Below, piece after piece: positions 42,389-50,955 of a stretch of 57,293 nucleotides of DNA; the stretch's first letter is position 1, and every line of letters begins with the position of its first letter. The position numbers and the translations under genes are program-made. Origin of the DNA: Streptomyces neyagawaensis (GTDB lineage: Bacteria; Actinomycetota; Actinomycetes; Streptomycetales; Streptomycetaceae); the NCBI RefSeq assembly GCF_023516595.1, contig NZ_JAMGBG010000107.1, positions 1 to 57,293 of the forward strand, read 5' to 3'. Below the pieces are notes generated by a model, which was not told the origin of the DNA, searched no databases, and saw only the letters and a program-made list of their open reading frames with translations.

Positions 42389-42516
42389 TCGGTGCGTCCG
42401 GAGCACTTTCGTCGGTGCTCCGTGGTGGTGGGGCATGTCCGTCATGCTGTGTTCGTCCCGGCTGACCAGGGCACAAGCCTGGGCTCCGGTCAGCTCGAGA
42501 GTGTCAGCCAGACATG

Positions 42517-43233
42517 TCAGGCCGCCAGATAGGCCTTGTGCAGGATTCGGGGGTCGGCCTCGAGTTCGGCCTGGGTGCCGGAGAACACGATGGTTCCCCG
42601 GTCGAGCACATGGACCGTGTCGGCGATCGGCAGCACCAAGTGGGCGAACTGTTCCACCAGAAGGACCGTGATGCCCCGGTCGGTCAGCGAGCGCACGATG
42701 GGCAGGAGCCGGGCCACCACGATCGGTGCGAGTCCCAGGCTCAACTCGTCGAGCAACAGAAGCCGGGTGCCGGTGGCCCTTTTGGATGCCGGGGACAGCA
42801 GGGCGCGGGCGAGCACGAGCATCTGCTGCTCGCCGCCCGACAGCATCGCGGCGCGGACGTCCATCCGCTTTCGCAGTTCGGGGAACTGCTCCAGCGCCTC
42901 GGCGTGGCTCTGGCGGGGAGCCACCACGGCCAAGTTCTCGGCCACGGTGAGATCTCCGAAGATCGCACGCCCCTGCTCCACATGCCGGATTCCGAGCCGG
43001 GCCCGGCGGGTTCGGGACAGTCCGGACACCTCTTCGCCGTCGAAGCGGACCTCGCCGGCCCGCGTCGCCACCAGTCCGGAGACGGCGTCCAGAAGGGTGG
43101 ACTTCCCCGCACCGTTGGCGCCCAGGAGGACAGCGAGTTCCCCGGCTCGGACGGCGAGGTTCACGTCCCGCAGGACTTCGCCGGGGCCCCTGCTGACAGC
43201 AAGTCCTCGGATGTCGAGCAGCTGCTCCGTCAT
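42517..43233 (-). CDS. Branched-chain-amino-acid-type ABC transporter ATPase (LivF-like)
   Basis: 238 residues: LLDIRGLAVSRGPGEVLRDV, Walker A VLLGANGAGKSTLLDAVSGL, Q-loop region RLGIRHVEQGRAIFGDLTVA, signature AAMLSGGEQQMLVLARALLS and Walker B RLLLLDELSLGLAPIVVARL. It energises import together with the fused permease-ATPase encoded upstream. ATG 43233 overlaps that gene's stop (ATGA). It is the last gene of the nitrilase/aldoxime dehydratase operon, followed by the 32-base palindrome. Confidence 0.93.
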   Translation of the reverse strand: MTEQLLDIRGLAVSRGPGEVLRDVNLAVRAGELAVLLGANGAGKSTLLDAVSGLVATRAGEVRFDGEEVSGLSRTRRARLGIRHVEQGRAIFGDLTVAENLAVVAPRQSHAEALEQFPELRKRMDVRAAMLSGGEQQMLVLARALLSPASKRATGTRLLLLDELSLGLAPIVVARLLPIVRSLTDRGITVLLVEQFAHLVLPIADTVHVLDRGTIVFSGTQAELEADPRILHKAYLAA

Positions 43234-45059
43234 GAGATCACCGCCTTGTCGAGGTCGCCGGAAGGCCCCGACGAGGGTTGCCCGCCTGTGCCGAGGTAGG
43301 CACGAGTGACGGCGGGGTCGGCCAGGACCGCAGCGGGTGTGCCGTTGGCGATCACCCTGCCGAAGTCCAGTGCGGTCACCTCGTCGCAACAGGTGGCGAC
43401 CAGTTCGATGTCGTGCTCCACCAACAGGACCGCACAGCCGAAGCGTTCGGGTATCGCCGCGATTCCGATGCCGAGCCGGGCGGACTCCTGCGCGGAAAGA
43501 CCCGCGGCCGGTTCGTCGAGCAGCACCACCGAAGGCCTGCTGGCCATCGTCGCGGCCACCTCGACCAGGCGCCTGGTGCCTACGTCGATCGAGGCCACCT
43601 TGGTAGCGGGAGACGGGCAGTCGAAGGCATCGAGCAGATCGAGGACCAGCTGCCGGTCGGCGTGGCCGCGGCTGGACAGCACGAGGTACTGGCCGATGGT
43701 GAGTTCTGGGTTGACGCGGCCCTGTTGGAAGGAACGCCGGATGCCGTGGCGGGCCCGCCGGTGCGGTGGTACCCCGTCGAGCGACACGCCGTTGAGGACA
43801 ACCTGGCCGGCGACCGGGGCGACGAAGCCCGACAGCACGTCGATCAGGGTGGACTTACCGGCCCCGTTGGGCCCGATGAGGCCGTGTACCGTCCCCTGGG
43901 TAATGGTCAGGTCCACCCCTTCAATGGCCTTCACCGCGCCGTACGCCACACTCACGCCGGCAACCCTGAGTGCAGCTGCGGACGTTTCGGGCTCCGGGGT
44001 GCCGTGGGCCGTCGACCGCGAGCCCCGCTCGGCAGCCGGGGCTGCGTGCGTGTCATCCGGTCCGGAAGTACCGTTTCGGGGGCCGGGAGCCACGCCGGAG
44101 TCGTCGGGCCCAAAGGGCCGCCCGGATTTCTGCCGTGCGGCGAGGCCGGCTCTCAACTTGCCCGCCACACCCTCCGAACCTCCGGCGAGCGCCTGCAGCG
44201 CGGCCAGTGCGAACAGCCCTGGGGCGATGTCCTGCGGCAGACCCAGTTGGCGCAACACCTCGGGTACGAAGGTCGTCGCGAGGCCGGCGAGGAGAGCACC
44301 CTCCAGGTATGCGGACCCGAAGGCCACTGCCGCGGTGAACGCCACCATCGAGGCCAGAGGCTGGAATCCGACGCCACTGAGCACGCCCAGCTGGCCCGCC
44401 ATCAGGGCGCCGCCGAGCCCGGCGATGAAGGCGCTGACGGCGAAGGCCAGCAGTTTGGTCGCTGTCACGCTGTAGCCCAGGGCCGCGGTGGCGCGTTCGC
44501 TGTCCCGTACCGCCGTCCAGCGCGCTCCGGTGCTACGGCGTGAAACGGCCGCCAGTGCCACCGCGACGGCTGCCAGTACGGCGGCCGAGAGCAGGAAGTA
44601 GCCCGGTTCCGAGGCGAAGAGGGATGGCCGGCTCACCTGGCTGCGTTCGGCGGCCCCGGGGAAGCCCTTGTCGAAGACCACCACCGCCAGAGCCCCGCCG
44701 AAGGCGAGAGTGGCCACCGCCAGGTTCACGCCACGCAACCGCAGCGCGGGCAGACCTATCGCCACACCCACCGGAACCGCGGCCAGGGCCCCGCAGAGAG
44801 CCATGACCAGGAATGGCAGCCCGGTGTGGACGTTCAGCCACCCGACCGTCCAGGCCCCGATGCCGGCGAAGGCGAGCGGGCACAGCGCCACCATGCCCGC
44901 GCGGCCGTGGACGACGCCCACGCTCAGCGCGATCAGAGCGCTGAGGACGGCACTGGTGGCCAGGAAGACCCAGTACGACGACAGTCCGAACGCCGCACCC
45001 GCCACCGCGAGGAGCATCACCGTCCCGGCGAGCATTATTCGGGGGTCAACGGGCTTCAT
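43230..45059 (-). CDS. Fused permease-ATPase of the Liv-type ABC transporter (LivM-LivG)
   Basis: 609 residues. The first 300 form a LivM-like permease with eight or more hydrophobic segments (MLLAVAGAAFGLSSYWVFLA, AVLSALIALSVGVVHGRAGM, RLRGVNLAVATLAFGGALAV, ALGYSVTATKLLAFAVSAFI). A Gly/Pro/Ser-rich linker at 300-365 leads to the ATPase (VSVAYGAVKAIEGVDLTITQ, HGLIGPNGAGKSTLIDVLSG, GIRRSFQQGRVNPELTIGQY, VVLLDEPAAGLSAQESARLG). ATG 45059 overlaps the LivH-like gene end by 14 bases. Confidence 0.92.
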   Translation of the reverse strand: MKPVDPRIMLAGTVMLLAVAGAAFGLSSYWVFLATSAVLSALIALSVGVVHGRAGMVALCPLAFAGIGAWTVGWLNVHTGLPFLVMALCGALAAVPVGVAIGLPALRLRGVNLAVATLAFGGALAVVVFDKGFPGAAERSQVSRPSLFASEPGYFLLSAAVLAAVAVALAAVSRRSTGARWTAVRDSERATAALGYSVTATKLLAFAVSAFIAGLGGALMAGQLGVLSGVGFQPLASMVAFTAAVAFGSAYLEGALLAGLATTFVPEVLRQLGLPQDIAPGLFALAALQALAGGSEGVAGKLRAGLAARQKSGRPFGPDDSGVAPGPRNGTSGPDDTHAAPAAERGSRSTAHGTPEPETSAAALRVAGVSVAYGAVKAIEGVDLTITQGTVHGLIGPNGAGKSTLIDVLSGFVAPVAGQVVLNGVSLDGVPPHRRARHGIRRSFQQGRVNPELTIGQYLVLSSRGHADRQLVLDLLDAFDCPSPATKVASIDVGTRRLVEVAATMASRPSVVLLDEPAAGLSAQESARLGIGIAAIPERFGCAVLLVEHDIELVATCCDEVTALDFGRVIANGTPAAVLADPAVTRAYLGTGGQPSSGPSGDLDKAVIS

Positions 45060-45906
45060 CCCACACCTGCTTCCGCTGCGACCACAGCAAGGCCACGATC
45101 ACGAGGAGGAACGGCAACACTGCCTTGTAGTCGGATACGGCCGGCCAGCTCACCGACACGGATTCGACGATGCCCAGTACCAGACCGCCGGCCAGGGTCG
45201 CCATGACGCTGCGGAAGGCCCCGACGAGGACGGCGGCCAGCGCCGGCAGAATGATCAGGCCGAGGTTGCCGAAGTTGTCGGAGCGCGCCGGAGCGATCAG
45301 CAGCATCGCCGCGCTCGACATGGCTCCGGTGAACGCCCACATGCCGAGCGCCAGCAGCCGTACCCTTACGCCCAGCAGCTCGGCCGTGGACGGGCGGGCC
45401 GACACCGCGCGCAGGACTGCTCCCAGCCGGGTACGGGCAAGGACGGCCGCCGAACCTCCGGCGAGCACCAGGCCGAGACCCAGGACGACGACGGTGTCCA
45501 GTCCGACTGTCACATTCCCGGTATCGACCGTTGTCGCGGGGACGACGGCGGGGACCGACAACGGAACGTCTCCGAAGAGCCGCAGCCCCAGGGTGAGCAG
45601 CCCGACCGTGACGGCGATCATCGCCGTGGCCCGGGCCGCCGCCTGGCCGTCCTTGAACAGCCAGGTGATCAGTCCCCCCACCAGCGCCGAAAGCAGTGTG
45701 CCGGTGAGCAAGCCGACCAGAGCCGCGGACGCCGAGGTCAGGCCGAGTGCGCCGTAGGCCTCGGCGGCCGTGTATGCGCCGAACGCGCCGAGGACGGCCT
45801 GGGAGAAGTTCAGTACCCCGGTGGTCCGGAACAGCAGGACCACGCAGCAGCCGATGATCGCGTACGCGCTTCCGGGTGCCAGCCCGGCCGCTATGAGTTG
45901 CACCAT
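45046..45906 (-). CDS. ABC transporter permease (LivH-like)
   Basis: 286 residues, about eight membrane helices: LIAAGLAPGSAYAIIGCCVV, the family motif GVLNFSQAVLGAFGAYTAAE, LVGLLTGTLLSALVGGLITW, AVLRAVSARPSTAELLGVRV (EAA-like coupling region) and LIILPALAAVLVGAFRSVMA. ATG 45906 has AAGGAGG upstream. It pairs with the LivM half of the downstream fusion protein. Confidence 0.92.
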   Translation of the reverse strand: MVQLIAAGLAPGSAYAIIGCCVVLLFRTTGVLNFSQAVLGAFGAYTAAEAYGALGLTSASAALVGLLTGTLLSALVGGLITWLFKDGQAAARATAMIAVTVGLLTLGLRLFGDVPLSVPAVVPATTVDTGNVTVGLDTVVVLGLGLVLAGGSAAVLARTRLGAVLRAVSARPSTAELLGVRVRLLALGMWAFTGAMSSAAMLLIAPARSDNFGNLGLIILPALAAVLVGAFRSVMATLAGGLVLGIVESVSVSWPAVSDYKAVLPFLLVIVALLWSQRKQVWDEAR

Positions 45907-45939
45907 GATGTGCTGCCTCCTTGAGCGTGCCGGCGCGGG

Positions 45940-47256
45940 TCAGCTGCCGGCCGGGAGGGTGACCCAGTCGTCGGTGGCGACGGTCCAGGATCCGTTCTCG
46001 AGGACCATGAACTTGCTCGACTGGTTGGGTGCGTGCTTGTCGGCGGTGCCGAAGGAATACGGCGACCCGATCATCGGGGTGTCGTACGCGTCCAGCTTCG
46101 CCAGCTGTGCGGTCACGGTCTTCCGGGTCACCTCACCGGTCATGCTCAGGAGCGTGTCCTGTGCGATGGTCGCAGCCAGGTAGCCGCCCTGCGCGAAGGA
46201 CGTGAGCGGGATGTCGTTCTTCTGCATCAGCCCGCGCCAGTCGCTGAGGGCCTTGGCCCTGGTGTGGCTGGACCTGGTGTTGCTGAACGGCTCGAACTCC
46301 GAGTTCGCCTGCAGGCCGTCACCGGTGGCGCCGAGCTGCTTGGCCACGTTCGCGGTGTAGTAGGAGGTCAGACCGATCCACGTGATGCCGGTCAGTCCGT
46401 TCGCCTTGACGGCCTTACCGACGGCCAAAGCGTTTGCCTCCACGCCGTCGACGACCACCGCCTCGCAGCCGGCCTTCTTCGCCTGGAGCAGCAGCGGGGT
46501 GACATCATCGGTCGACTTGCCGATCGCGCTGGCGTAGGTGAGCTTCTTGCCGGTGATCTTCTCCCAGCGGGTGAGGGCGGCGTCGAAGGCGGAGACGAAT
46601 CCGGGGACGTCGAAGAGCCTGACGCGGCAGACGTGCTGCTTCTTGAGGATCTCACTGGCGTAGTAGAGGGAGAGGGTGACGCCGGTGAACGGACCTGTGT
46701 TGACCGGCGAGATGTTCGGGGAGTTGTAGCAGACCGGGTCCACGCCGGTGCCCTGAATGGAGTCGATCTTCTGCTTGGCGTAGTACGAGGCGTTGACCGC
46801 GCAGTCCAGCAGGCTGGCGCTGCCTACGTTGAGGACCACCTTCTGCTGCTCCACCAGACGCCGGGCGGCCTGCGCCGCGACGGCGGGATCGCCCTGGTCG
46901 TCCTCGACGGTGAAGTGGACGGGGCGGCCGCCGACGCCTCCGCAGTCGTTGAGCCGGTCGAACACCGCCTTCGCGGCCTTGGACGACTCGGGGAAGGTAC
47001 CGGGACCGGTGAGCGAGCTGATGTTGCCGATCTCGATCGGGGTGCCGGTGGCCTTCTTGGACGTCAGGCCCTTGGGGCACTGTGCCGCCTGGGCCGTGTC
47101 CTTGGCCTGGACACCGTCCGTGGCCGAGGTGGTGGAGCGGGCGCAGGCGGTGCCGAAGAGCAGGGTGCTTGCGATGGCCGCGGCCGTGAGCCGTGACAGG
47201 CGGCCGAGGATTCGGCCGGATCTCGGTCTCGCCATCGGGGAGCGGAACGTGGTCAT
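45940..47256 (-). CDS. Substrate-binding lipoprotein of the Liv-type ABC transporter
   Basis: 438 residues. The N-terminus has a twin-arginine-free signal (RLTAAAIASTLLFGTAC), with Cys as likely lipid attachment site. The periplasmic-binding type-1 fold follows: GTPIEIGNISSLTGPGTFPE, ARRLVEQQKVVLNVGSASLL, LYYASEILKKQHVCRVRLFD, VTPLLLQAKKAGCEAVVVDG and ITWIGLTSYYTANVAKQLGA. It would capture the compound delivered to the aldoxime/nitrile pathway; the ligand is inferred from the operon only. ATG 47256 has GGAG upstream. It is separated from the aldoxime dehydratase gene by 140 bases, so an internal promoter is possible. Confidence 0.88.
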   Translation of the reverse strand: MTTFRSPMARPRSGRILGRLSRLTAAAIASTLLFGTACARSTTSATDGVQAKDTAQAAQCPKGLTSKKATGTPIEIGNISSLTGPGTFPESSKAAKAVFDRLNDCGGVGGRPVHFTVEDDQGDPAVAAQAARRLVEQQKVVLNVGSASLLDCAVNASYYAKQKIDSIQGTGVDPVCYNSPNISPVNTGPFTGVTLSLYYASEILKKQHVCRVRLFDVPGFVSAFDAALTRWEKITGKKLTYASAIGKSTDDVTPLLLQAKKAGCEAVVVDGVEANALAVGKAVKANGLTGITWIGLTSYYTANVAKQLGATGDGLQANSEFEPFSNTRSSHTRAKALSDWRGLMQKNDIPLTSFAQGGYLAATIAQDTLLSMTGEVTRKTVTAQLAKLDAYDTPMIGSPYSFGTADKHAPNQSSKFMVLENGSWTVATDDWVTLPAGS

Positions 47257-47396
47257 TCGGGGATCTCCATGCTTGTTGCGGGGACGGGGGAGGCATGACG
47301 CCCGGTGGGGCCTGGGGCCTCGTGCACGCCGGGGGAGATACGGCGAGCCCGAGGCCCGGTGTGGGGTGGCGAGGCCACTTCGGGTGGGGCGGAGGC

Positions 47397-48389
47397 CTAT
47401 GGCCGGGCGGCGGCCAGCAGGCCGGTGCCGGGAGCACAGTTGACGTACTCGAACTCGGCAGCCCCGGCGGGCAGTACGCAGACCTCGTGCCACAACCGGA
47501 GGTCGAGCCGGAAGTCATGGCGCTGGAGCATCCCGTGGAAGGCACCGAAGATCGCCTGGTGCGTGGGGTGGTTGACGGTCCACTCCTCCAGGTGGTTCAG
47601 CGAAACCCACCAGGCGAGCACGCAGGTCCGGTCTTGCGGCGTCGACCAGGTGGCGTCCAGTTCCTGGACGTACGTCGCGGTCGTACAACCGCTCTCGCGG
47701 TGATCCGCGATGTACTGGGCGCCGGCGCGCAGGGTCGGCGCGACGTCCCGGGTGTAGGTCGCCCGCTCGACCTCCCCGCAGTGCGACCAGTCCTGCGCGG
47801 TACGGATGAAGGCCAGGTTGTCCGGGTTGCTGAACCGGACTCTGCGGCCCCGGCCGCCGTCGGCGCACGGCCGGAAGTCCGGCTCCTGCGGGTCCAGCTC
47901 ACTGTCGCGGGAGTCGCGGATCCGGTCCCGCATCCCGCCCCAGTAGTCGTGGAGCTCGGTGACCTCGATGGGGGTGAAATTCGAGACGCCGTTGTCCGGC
48001 CATTCACCGGAGTGCATCGTTTCGAACCGGCGGACCGGGATGGTGGCGACCTCCCGCCAGTAGGCCAGCGGGCCGTCCTCCGGCAGCTCTTCCCACCAGG
48101 TGGTGACCTCCTTCGAGGACCACCACGCCCGGTGGCTGTCGACGCTGTCCCAGTAGACCAGGGCCATCCTGGTGTGCTGCTCGTCCTCGTGGACCGTGCG
48201 CACCCGGTCCACATGCCGGGGGCCGTTCTCCCCTGTCAGCAGGGCGTCCAGTTCGCGGGCGGCGGCCGTGACCGCTGCCTGGTCGGGGCCCCGGACCGCG
48301 AACTGCGCGAAGACGATGGCGTCCGTGGCATCGGGGAAGCGGGCGGTGAACGCGGGGTAGCTGGGCCGGTGGCCTTCGGGTCGGCGCAT
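47397..48389 (-). CDS. oxd: Aldoxime dehydratase (phenylacetaldoxime dehydratase family, haem)
   Basis: 330 residues, within the family's range. Visible features: RRPEGHRPSYPAF, IVFAQFAVRGPDQAAVTAAA, the active-site Ser region ETMHSGEWPDNGVSNF, TELHDYWGGMRDRIRDSRDS, the proximal haem region WTVNHPTHQAIFGAFHGMLQ and the C-terminal distal-His region RLDLRLWHEVCVLPAGAAEF. The enzyme removes water from R-CH=NOH to give R-CN at a ferrous haem b. ATG 48389 has GGAGG upstream. It lies 33 bases after the nitrilase stop, so the two steps aldoxime to nitrile to acid are encoded together. Confidence 0.93.
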   Translation of the reverse strand: MRRPEGHRPSYPAFTARFPDATDAIVFAQFAVRGPDQAAVTAAARELDALLTGENGPRHVDRVRTVHEDEQHTRMALVYWDSVDSHRAWWSSKEVTTWWEELPEDGPLAYWREVATIPVRRFETMHSGEWPDNGVSNFTPIEVTELHDYWGGMRDRIRDSRDSELDPQEPDFRPCADGGRGRRVRFSNPDNLAFIRTAQDWSHCGEVERATYTRDVAPTLRAGAQYIADHRESGCTTATYVQELDATWSTPQDRTCVLAWWVSLNHLEEWTVNHPTHQAIFGAFHGMLQRHDFRLDLRLWHEVCVLPAGAAEFEYVNCAPGTGLLAAARP

Positions 48390-48422
48390 GATCGTGACCT
48401 CCTGCAGTCTCTGCTCGCCCGC

Positions 48423-49451
48423 TCAGCCGACGATCGCCGCGGCGTCGTCGGCCAGGTCGCCGTCCAGCGGGTCCAGTTCCGGGAAGAGCGGCCCCACCGG
48501 CCCGCCGGGGGTGACCACCGCGCTCTTGGGACGGTTGTCGTGCAGCAGCCGGGTGGCATCGGGCTTGGCGTAGTGCCCGGCCGGATCGGCGGCGTTCTTC
48601 GCCAGGTCGATGAAGGCAAGGTCGATGTCGGCGAGGACCAGGCCCTCGGCGTGCTCGTCGAGCGGCTTGCCGAGGGATGAGCCGTCGGGGCCGAAGATCC
48701 GGGAGGAGCCGCTGCCCGGGGTGAGCAGGGCGCGCTGCTCGTCGGTGCTCGCGAAGATCTCGACGCCCTCGGCGCTCAGCACCTGGGTCGGGGCCACCAC
48801 GAAGCAGCTGCCCTCCAGCGCATAGGTCTGGGTCGCGGCCATGTTCGCCTCGGCGCCCAGGGAGTAGGCGATGCCCTTGTACAGCCCGAAGGCGGGCCAG
48901 CAGGCGATGTGGACCTGCTCGTGCTGGGCGTACATCGCGTACTTGTTGAGCGGCTGCAGGTGCTCCCAACAGTTGAGGGCTCCGAGCCGGCCGAGGTGGG
49001 TGTCCACCACCTTGAGGTGACTGCCGTCACTCTCGCCGAACAGGCTCCGCTCGACGTGGGTGGGCTTGAGCTTGCGGCGGTGCAGCAGCACCTCGCCGTC
49101 CGGCCCGATGATGCTCTGCGACATGTACAGGCTGCCGTGGTCCTTCTCGCTGTAGCCGATAGCCACGCTGATGTCGTGGCGGCGAGCGGCCTGCCGGATC
49201 GCGGTGAGGTGCTTACCCTCCGTGGTCATGGAGTTGGCGTGGTACCGGGCGATGTACGGCATCTGGCCGGCCACCGGGCCGAGCCACAGGAACAGGGGGT
49301 AACCCGGGATCCACGTCTCGGGGAACGCGACGAGCGCCGCGCCCTGGTCGGCGGCGTCCGCGATGAGTTCTACGGTCTTGTCCACGGTGGCGTCGATGTC
49401 GAGCCAGACCGGTTCTGCCTGCACTGCGGCGACGCGATAGGCGCTGGGCAT
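48423..49451 (-). CDS. Nitrilase (aliphatic/arylacetonitrile type)
   Basis: 342 residues with the complete Glu-Lys-Cys triad: ALVAFPETWIPGYPLFLWLG, EVLLHRRKLKPTHVERSLFG and LGALNCWEHLQPLNKYAMYA. The second Glu region (HACW-like HIACWPAFGLYKG) and the spiral-forming C-terminus are also present. It hydrolyses a nitrile to carboxylic acid and ammonia. With aldoxime dehydratase in the same operon and homoprotocatechuate genes upstream, arylacetonitriles are the best guess. ATG 49451 has GGAGG upstream; ATG 49463 is an alternative. The promoter should lie between 49452 and the hairpin at 49603. Confidence 0.93.
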   Translation of the reverse strand: MPSAYRVAAVQAEPVWLDIDATVDKTVELIADAADQGAALVAFPETWIPGYPLFLWLGPVAGQMPYIARYHANSMTTEGKHLTAIRQAARRHDISVAIGYSEKDHGSLYMSQSIIGPDGEVLLHRRKLKPTHVERSLFGESDGSHLKVVDTHLGRLGALNCWEHLQPLNKYAMYAQHEQVHIACWPAFGLYKGIAYSLGAEANMAATQTYALEGSCFVVAPTQVLSAEGVEIFASTDEQRALLTPGSGSSRIFGPDGSSLGKPLDEHAEGLVLADIDLAFIDLAKNAADPAGHYAKPDATRLLHDNRPKSAVVTPGGPVGPLFPELDPLDGDLADDAAAIVG

Positions 49452-49602
49452 GCTGTCCTCCATGCGGCGAGGGGAGCGAAGTGCCGAAAAGATAGGAGTC
49501 GGCGATGCCTTCGGTGCGGCGTTCCGCGCGCGGACGTGCGGCATTCCAGGCACAGCGCGGCTTCAGGGTTCGGCACATGGGCGCATCCGCACGGGCGCAC
49601 GC

Positions 49603-49643
49603 CAAGGGGCCGGGAGGCAAAGCCCGAGCCTCCCGGCCCCTTG
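49603..49643. terminator. 16-bp hairpin between the IS element and the nitrilase gene
   Basis: Arms 49603-49618 (CAAGGGGCCGGGAGGC) and 49628-49643 (GCCTCCCGGCCCCTTG) are perfect inverse complements with a 9-base loop. It probably terminated the AraC gene transcript before the IS element came between them. Confidence 0.7.
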
Positions 49644-49684
49644 CGTTCACATGACACGCGCTGGGGTCGGCGTTACCTCGTGAA

Positions 49685-49703
49685 CTAGAGCGCGTCTCTT
49701 TGA
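49685..49703 (+). repeat. Left terminal inverted repeat of the IS element
   Basis: CTAGAGCGCGTCTCTTTGA; the inverse complement of the right repeat apart from a one-base gap and two changes. Confidence 0.7.
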
Positions 49704-49737
49704 TGGGTTTATCAGTTGATCGGATCCGTCTGTCCGA

Positions 49738-50584
49738 TTACTGATCACTGATGCAATGCGGGATCGGATCGAGCCGCTGATGCCGACCGATGCGGTCCGT
49801 GGACGACGGTGAGCCGACCACCGTCGGACCCAGCAAGCCATCGCGTGGAAGTACTGCACCTGCTCACCTTGGCGCGACCTGCCAGAAGAGCCCGGACCCT
49901 TTCCGACCGCGAACAAACGCCTCATCAGGAGGGCTGTGGCGGCACATGGGAACGGGTCCTAGCGGCGGTTCTTGCAGTGGCGGTGGCCGATGACGACGTG
50001 GGCTGGACAGTCTCGGTGGACTCCACCGTCTGCCGAGCTCACCAGTATTCGGCCGGGGCCGGGAAAGGGGAGCGGCCGACCGGTTCGAGCCCGAGGATCA
50101 CGCGCTCGGACGCTCCTGCGGTGGCTTGAGCACGAAGGTCCACCTGGCCAGGTGACAGCCGGGCGCGGCCCCTATCCATCCATGTCACCGCGGGCCAGGC
50201 CGGTGACGCGCCGGCCTTCGAGGCGGTCATGGGCGGGACCGGATGCCGCGGAGCGGACTCGGCAGGCCAAGAACTCGCCCTGCGGTCGTCCTCGCGGATC
50301 GCGCCTACTCTTCCCGCGCAATTTGTGGGCACCTCCGTCGACGCGGCATCCGTGCGGTCATCCCGCAGCCCGCCGACCAGATCGGCCACCGTCTGCGGCG
50401 AGGCCGCGCCGGTGGCCGCCCTCCCGGCTTCGGCACCGAGACATACAAGGAACGTAATACCGTCGAGCGGTGCATCGCCCGACTCAAGCAGTGGCGTGGC
50501 CTCGCGATGCGCACGGACAAGCCAGCCATCGCTTACCAGGCCGCACTCCACCTTGCTGCCATCCTCATCTGGACCCGACGCTGA
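49738..50584 (+). pseudogene. IS5-family transposase, multiply frameshifted
   Basis: The N-terminus reads LITDAMRDRIEPLMPTDAVR, a stop replacing the usual Trp, then QQAIAWKYCTCSPWRDLPEE. Another frame gives VLAAVLAVAVADDDVGWTVS and VDSTVCRAHQYSAGAGKGER (first Asp). After further slips, LADRAYSSRAICGHLRRRGI (second Asp) and TYKERNTVERCIARLKQWRG (Glu), then AYQAALHLAAILIWTRR, finish the protein. The triad is all present but spread over at least three frames plus a stop, so the element is not autonomous. Confidence 0.8.
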
Positions 50585-50605
50585 ACAAGGCGTCTGGAGG
50601 CTTCG

Positions 50606-50896
50606 TCAGGGCAGCCCATGGACGACGAGCCGGTTCTGTTCTCCGTCAAAGAGGCCAGCCAGGACGTCGGCCTCCTGCCCATGCCCGCTGAAGAGACCCC
50701 GTTGGTCGACGTGCACGATCAGGGAGTCGTGGCTGTCGAACACCTCAGAGATGCCCCGGGTCTCGATCGTGTCCGACCATGCGTCCAGGTTCCGGCCGAA
50801 CCACAGTCCGCACGGCTCGCTCACCGCGTCCCAGAAGTCGTCGAGTGTCTCGATCAGCTGACCGCGCAGGTCAACGACGAGCTCGCTGTTCGTCAT
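50606..50896 (-). CDS. Barstar-family (ribonuclease inhibitor) protein inside the IS element
   Basis: 96 residues, a complete barstar-like domain: ELVVDLRGQLIETLDDFWDA, then the signature CGLWFGRNLDAWSDTIETRG, ISEVFDSHDSLIVHVDQRGL and a terminal NRLVVHGLP. The GRNLDAW core corresponds to the barnase-binding helix region. No RNase gene is adjacent. It is convergent with the transposase and lies inside the terminal repeats, so it travels with the element. The ribosome site before ATG 50896 is weak. It might neutralise a host or foreign RNase, or act as a passenger gene retained by chance. Confidence 0.78.
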   Translation of the reverse strand: MTNSELVVDLRGQLIETLDDFWDAVSEPCGLWFGRNLDAWSDTIETRGISEVFDSHDSLIVHVDQRGLFSGHGQEADVLAGLFDGEQNRLVVHGLP

Positions 50897-50935
50897 CGCA
50901 GCAGACTCATCAGCCCCACCACGAGCACTCGCCGG

Positions 50936-50955
50936 TCAAAGAGACAGGGCTCTAG
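50936..50955 (-). repeat. Right terminal inverted repeat of the IS element
   Basis: TCAAAGAGACAGGGCTCTAG; its last four bases CTAG include the stop codon of the AraC-type gene. Confidence 0.7.

Larger units (their letters stand above)
49685..50955. mobile_element. Complete IS5-family insertion sequence carrying a barstar-family gene
   Basis: The ends are near-perfect inverted repeats. CTAGAGCGCGTCTCTTTGA at the left (49685-49703) matches the inverse of TCAAAGAGACAGGGCTCTAG at the right (50936-50955), with one gap and two differences. Taking CTAG as a four-base target duplication (fits the YTAR rule of the IS5 group), the element is 49689-50951. Inside are a plus-strand transposase gene with frameshifts and a convergent barstar-like gene on the minus strand. 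The AraC gene stop codon TAG lies in the right CTAG and would also have been formed at the empty site, so the insertion left AraC intact. Confidence 0.7.

Noticed and set aside
42261..42400. Adjacent hairpins considered as an attachment site or small RNA
   Set aside because: No tRNA 3' end, integrase or duplicated core nearby; terminators fit position and structure better.
43278..44543. Long plus-strand frames opposite the permease-ATPase fusion
   Set aside because: Antisense shadows; Walker and permease motifs are on the minus strand.
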